A stretch of 7,387 nt of DNA from Thermoplasmata archaeon (GTDB lineage Archaea > Thermoplasmatota > DAOVMN01), in the NCBI GenBank assembly GCA_030630685.1, contig DAOVMN010000104.1:1-7387 (forward strand), given 5' to 3'. Made by a program: the position numbers and the translations under genes. Positions 6,801 to 7,387 of the stretch are shown one piece after another (position 1 is the first letter of the stretch; each line of letters starts with the position of its first letter). Below the pieces are notes generated by a model. It saw nothing but the letters and a program-made list of their open reading frames with translations, had not been told where the DNA came from and did not search any database.

Positions 6801-7274
6801 TGGGCCTCATGGGATTTTATAAACCAGTTTATGGACGGAAAAACGCCGATCTATTCCATGCTGGTACTGGTGTGCTTGTTCCTGGTCATCTCTATTATTC
6901 TTGAAGGAATAAGGTTCGGTAACGATGCGAGCATGAGCATGCTGGGCCTCTCAACCTTGGGTGCACTCATCGCCTCGGGCTATGCCTTCGAGGGTGGGGT
7001 TCCAACCACGGCTTTCTGGACCATCCTGAGCGTGGCCCTTATTATAGCAGGTTTCATTCTGGAAAAGAGATATCTGCGATGGACGGGTATCTTTGTTCTT
7101 ATCCTCACAGCGGGAAAGATACTCATGTACGACCTGGTCGAGATGCCCGACTGGGCCAGGGCGATCTCCCTGATCGTTACCGGTGTGTCGCTCCTGGGGG
7201 TCTCATACCTCTATTTCTGGTACAGGGAAAGGATTGAAAGGAAGGAGATGAGTGCGGCCTTGGAGACGGAGTAG
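3846..7274 (+). CDS. Giant polytopic membrane protein, DUF2339-type, function unknown
   Basis: This 1142-residue protein begins with a predicted helical, possibly coiled-coil segment (about 1-48). A long hydrophilic, strongly acidic and probably disordered linker follows (about 50-180, Glu-rich at 71-107). The rest is almost wholly hydrophobic, with about 30 candidate membrane spans by eye from 189 to 1124. The first spans (GGKWFQRLGLFFIGLAFVI from 185, then a G-rich second helix ending in GEYIY) and the last (Lys1091 in AGKILMYDL, then an SYLYFWYR end) match the DUF2339 pattern of coiled coil, GxxWxxxxG entry helix, and KxxxxD near the C-terminus. Polar loops lie at about 506-540, 584-623 and 665-704. 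No catalytic motif is recognised. No biochemical role is established for the family as far as I know; a large membrane scaffold or transporter-like role is only a guess. The ATG at 3846 fits the leaderless promoter. The gene appears monocistronic: terminators flank it and no partner gene is visible. Length is within or slightly above what I expect for the family. Confidence 0.85.
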   Translation: MEERQMTLGQRLANIERALHEMNHRLAFLDNVQIPFIYSKLSSLERTDHPPAVRPSQETAMEPPAAAVRVEPEKERAKEPEEMVEELKVESSEEETEEAPEEFVLDEAPKPMRAGKFEGRDKKNIPDEEAPSVEQSKEAHEYERIRVTSLIPEISYGAPPGPYESQGRERRDVKKDALKMEMAIGGKWFQRLGLFFIGLAFVILGFYITELGPEVKAALIFSGGGVLLVAGEYIYTHHKRIFQKYLSAYGVWLVMGGTEILYIGAWWTHSEYKLIGFENFMVLILGIMVMNIAFSLRHKHPLMVIQYLTTFYLVCLAVHLHYPGPDPQFPTLFLVGTSLILAVDMQVKKNPDNTTLTLGYSSLLLFFLLGRTEGTMPYLLSGYLVILLVVSHLHREVDAVLGFGKVPDLYWGSMLVLSYLHSLNYLLQGGEESIFPGIFGLVTIGMILTYYSPTLFQKIEHYRFATDLEFYFITGVFFFLFFTLSPDPFLFPILLISGISIGFFNLKAQRIEGPRLLSTGEYVVLGPRKGALYLLDNRTRFHLFLLLLTMITIPGIVAMHTTPFMNVVYISGFISTAFVLGLIEYRRSDEDALQTLRNPIYREDGSIEIMVFEPNPVFIDHTLSQGLKGVILNFLILLIALSLRDSILPLIPFFAYLATVFLLNQEYSSALLRQMHGHTKDEPGGLERLRSRLKEKWEYTEGFDQRVIILFLAGIFAVMAGLIVEGMALYSMSLFLLLVVLVQLDTRYTGRNAFLLRKEGSDDFPGLFRDSEGYLLYIPFIPLVIFGRLHLPWFGHYGPYLFLISILIIERYLYHRCQQAMPLHVLSIVVLGLATSFVPFAGFVFLASAGILAYLDQKELTRNPILFYILPIIFLYVARLIVAINGNDLFRNGLPSPLPLTIEAITIIIFLYLSWGIYLRNLEWKGPTESGRKEAYPELMALLLLLPVTIPQYHLGVLLIPAGILYLSLRMNAPFENLVSMSIFIWASWDFINQFMDGKTPIYSMLVLVCLFLVISIILEGIRFGNDASMSMLGLSTLGALIASGYAFEGGVPTTAFWTILSVALIIAGFILEKRYLRWTGIFVLILTAGKILMYDLVEMPDWARAISLIVTGVSLLGVSYLYFWYRERIERKEMSAALETE

Positions 7275-7378
7275 CGGAGAAAGCGGTACTATCTGTACCT
7301 GCAGGAAGTGGGGCACTGCGACACATCTGACTGCCAAAGAGAGCAGCTTAGTACCTTACAAATAGTTTTTGTGTTTTT
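7275..7378 (+). terminator. 3' region and probable T-run terminator of the DUF2339-type gene
   Basis: After the stop codon there is a short inverted repeat GGTAC-TATCT-GTACC (7285-7299), too small to be persuasive alone. About 90 bases after the stop come two five-base T-runs (7366-7370 and 7374-7378) separated by GTG. T-runs of this kind are enough for archaeal intrinsic termination. No gene is seen in the last 113 bases of the window. Confidence 0.5.
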
Positions 7379-7387
7379 CTGGCAAAA

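Noticed and set aside
7275..7387. Possible tRNA or small RNA at the window end, suggested by short inverted repeats
   Set aside because: No cloverleaf, no T-loop sequence and stems of only 4-5 bp on either strand.

Overview
The window looks archaeal. Two of the genes (starts at 552 and 3846) have no Shine-Dalgarno sequence. Each instead has an AT-rich TATA-like box ending 22-23 bases before its ATG, the geometry of archaeal leaderless transcripts. The proteins fit this: a class 1B-type (FMN/FAD/2Fe-2S) dihydroorotate dehydrogenase, a dihydroorotase next to it, and a creatininase-family hydrolase. Codon use is moderately GC-rich with many AGG/AGA arginines. A euryarchaeal or Thermoplasmata-like source is my inference and cannot be settled from this stretch.

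Layout, all genes on the + strand. Bases 1-481 hold the 3' end of a creatininase-family metal-dependent amidohydrolase gene. A 70-bp gap with a promoter follows. Bases 552-3535 form a two-gene pyrimidine operon. The first gene is one 562-residue polypeptide joining the catalytic subunit (PyrD) to the electron-transfer subunit (PyrK) of dihydroorotate dehydrogenase. Its stop overlaps the start of pyrC (dihydroorotase) by four bases (ATGA). A 310-bp intergenic region (3536-3845) contains a hairpin plus T-tract terminator, two near-identical 20-bp palindromes 33 bp apart, and a second leaderless promoter. Bases 3846-7274 encode a 1142-residue polytopic membrane protein of the DUF2339 type, with an N-terminal helical/acidic cytoplasmic region and about 30 predicted membrane spans. 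The window ends with T-runs that probably terminate that gene.

How the genes work together: PyrC and PyrD-PyrK catalyse consecutive steps of de novo UMP synthesis (carbamoyl aspartate to dihydroorotate, then dihydroorotate to orotate), and their translational overlap suggests coordinated synthesis. The creatininase-family gene and the membrane protein have no evident link to this pathway. The most notable items are the PyrD-PyrK fusion, its altered PyrK nucleotide-binding motifs, and the paired palindromes upstream of the giant membrane protein. I saw no CRISPR array, insertion sequence, tRNA or rRNA, and no evidence of a defence or mobile system.
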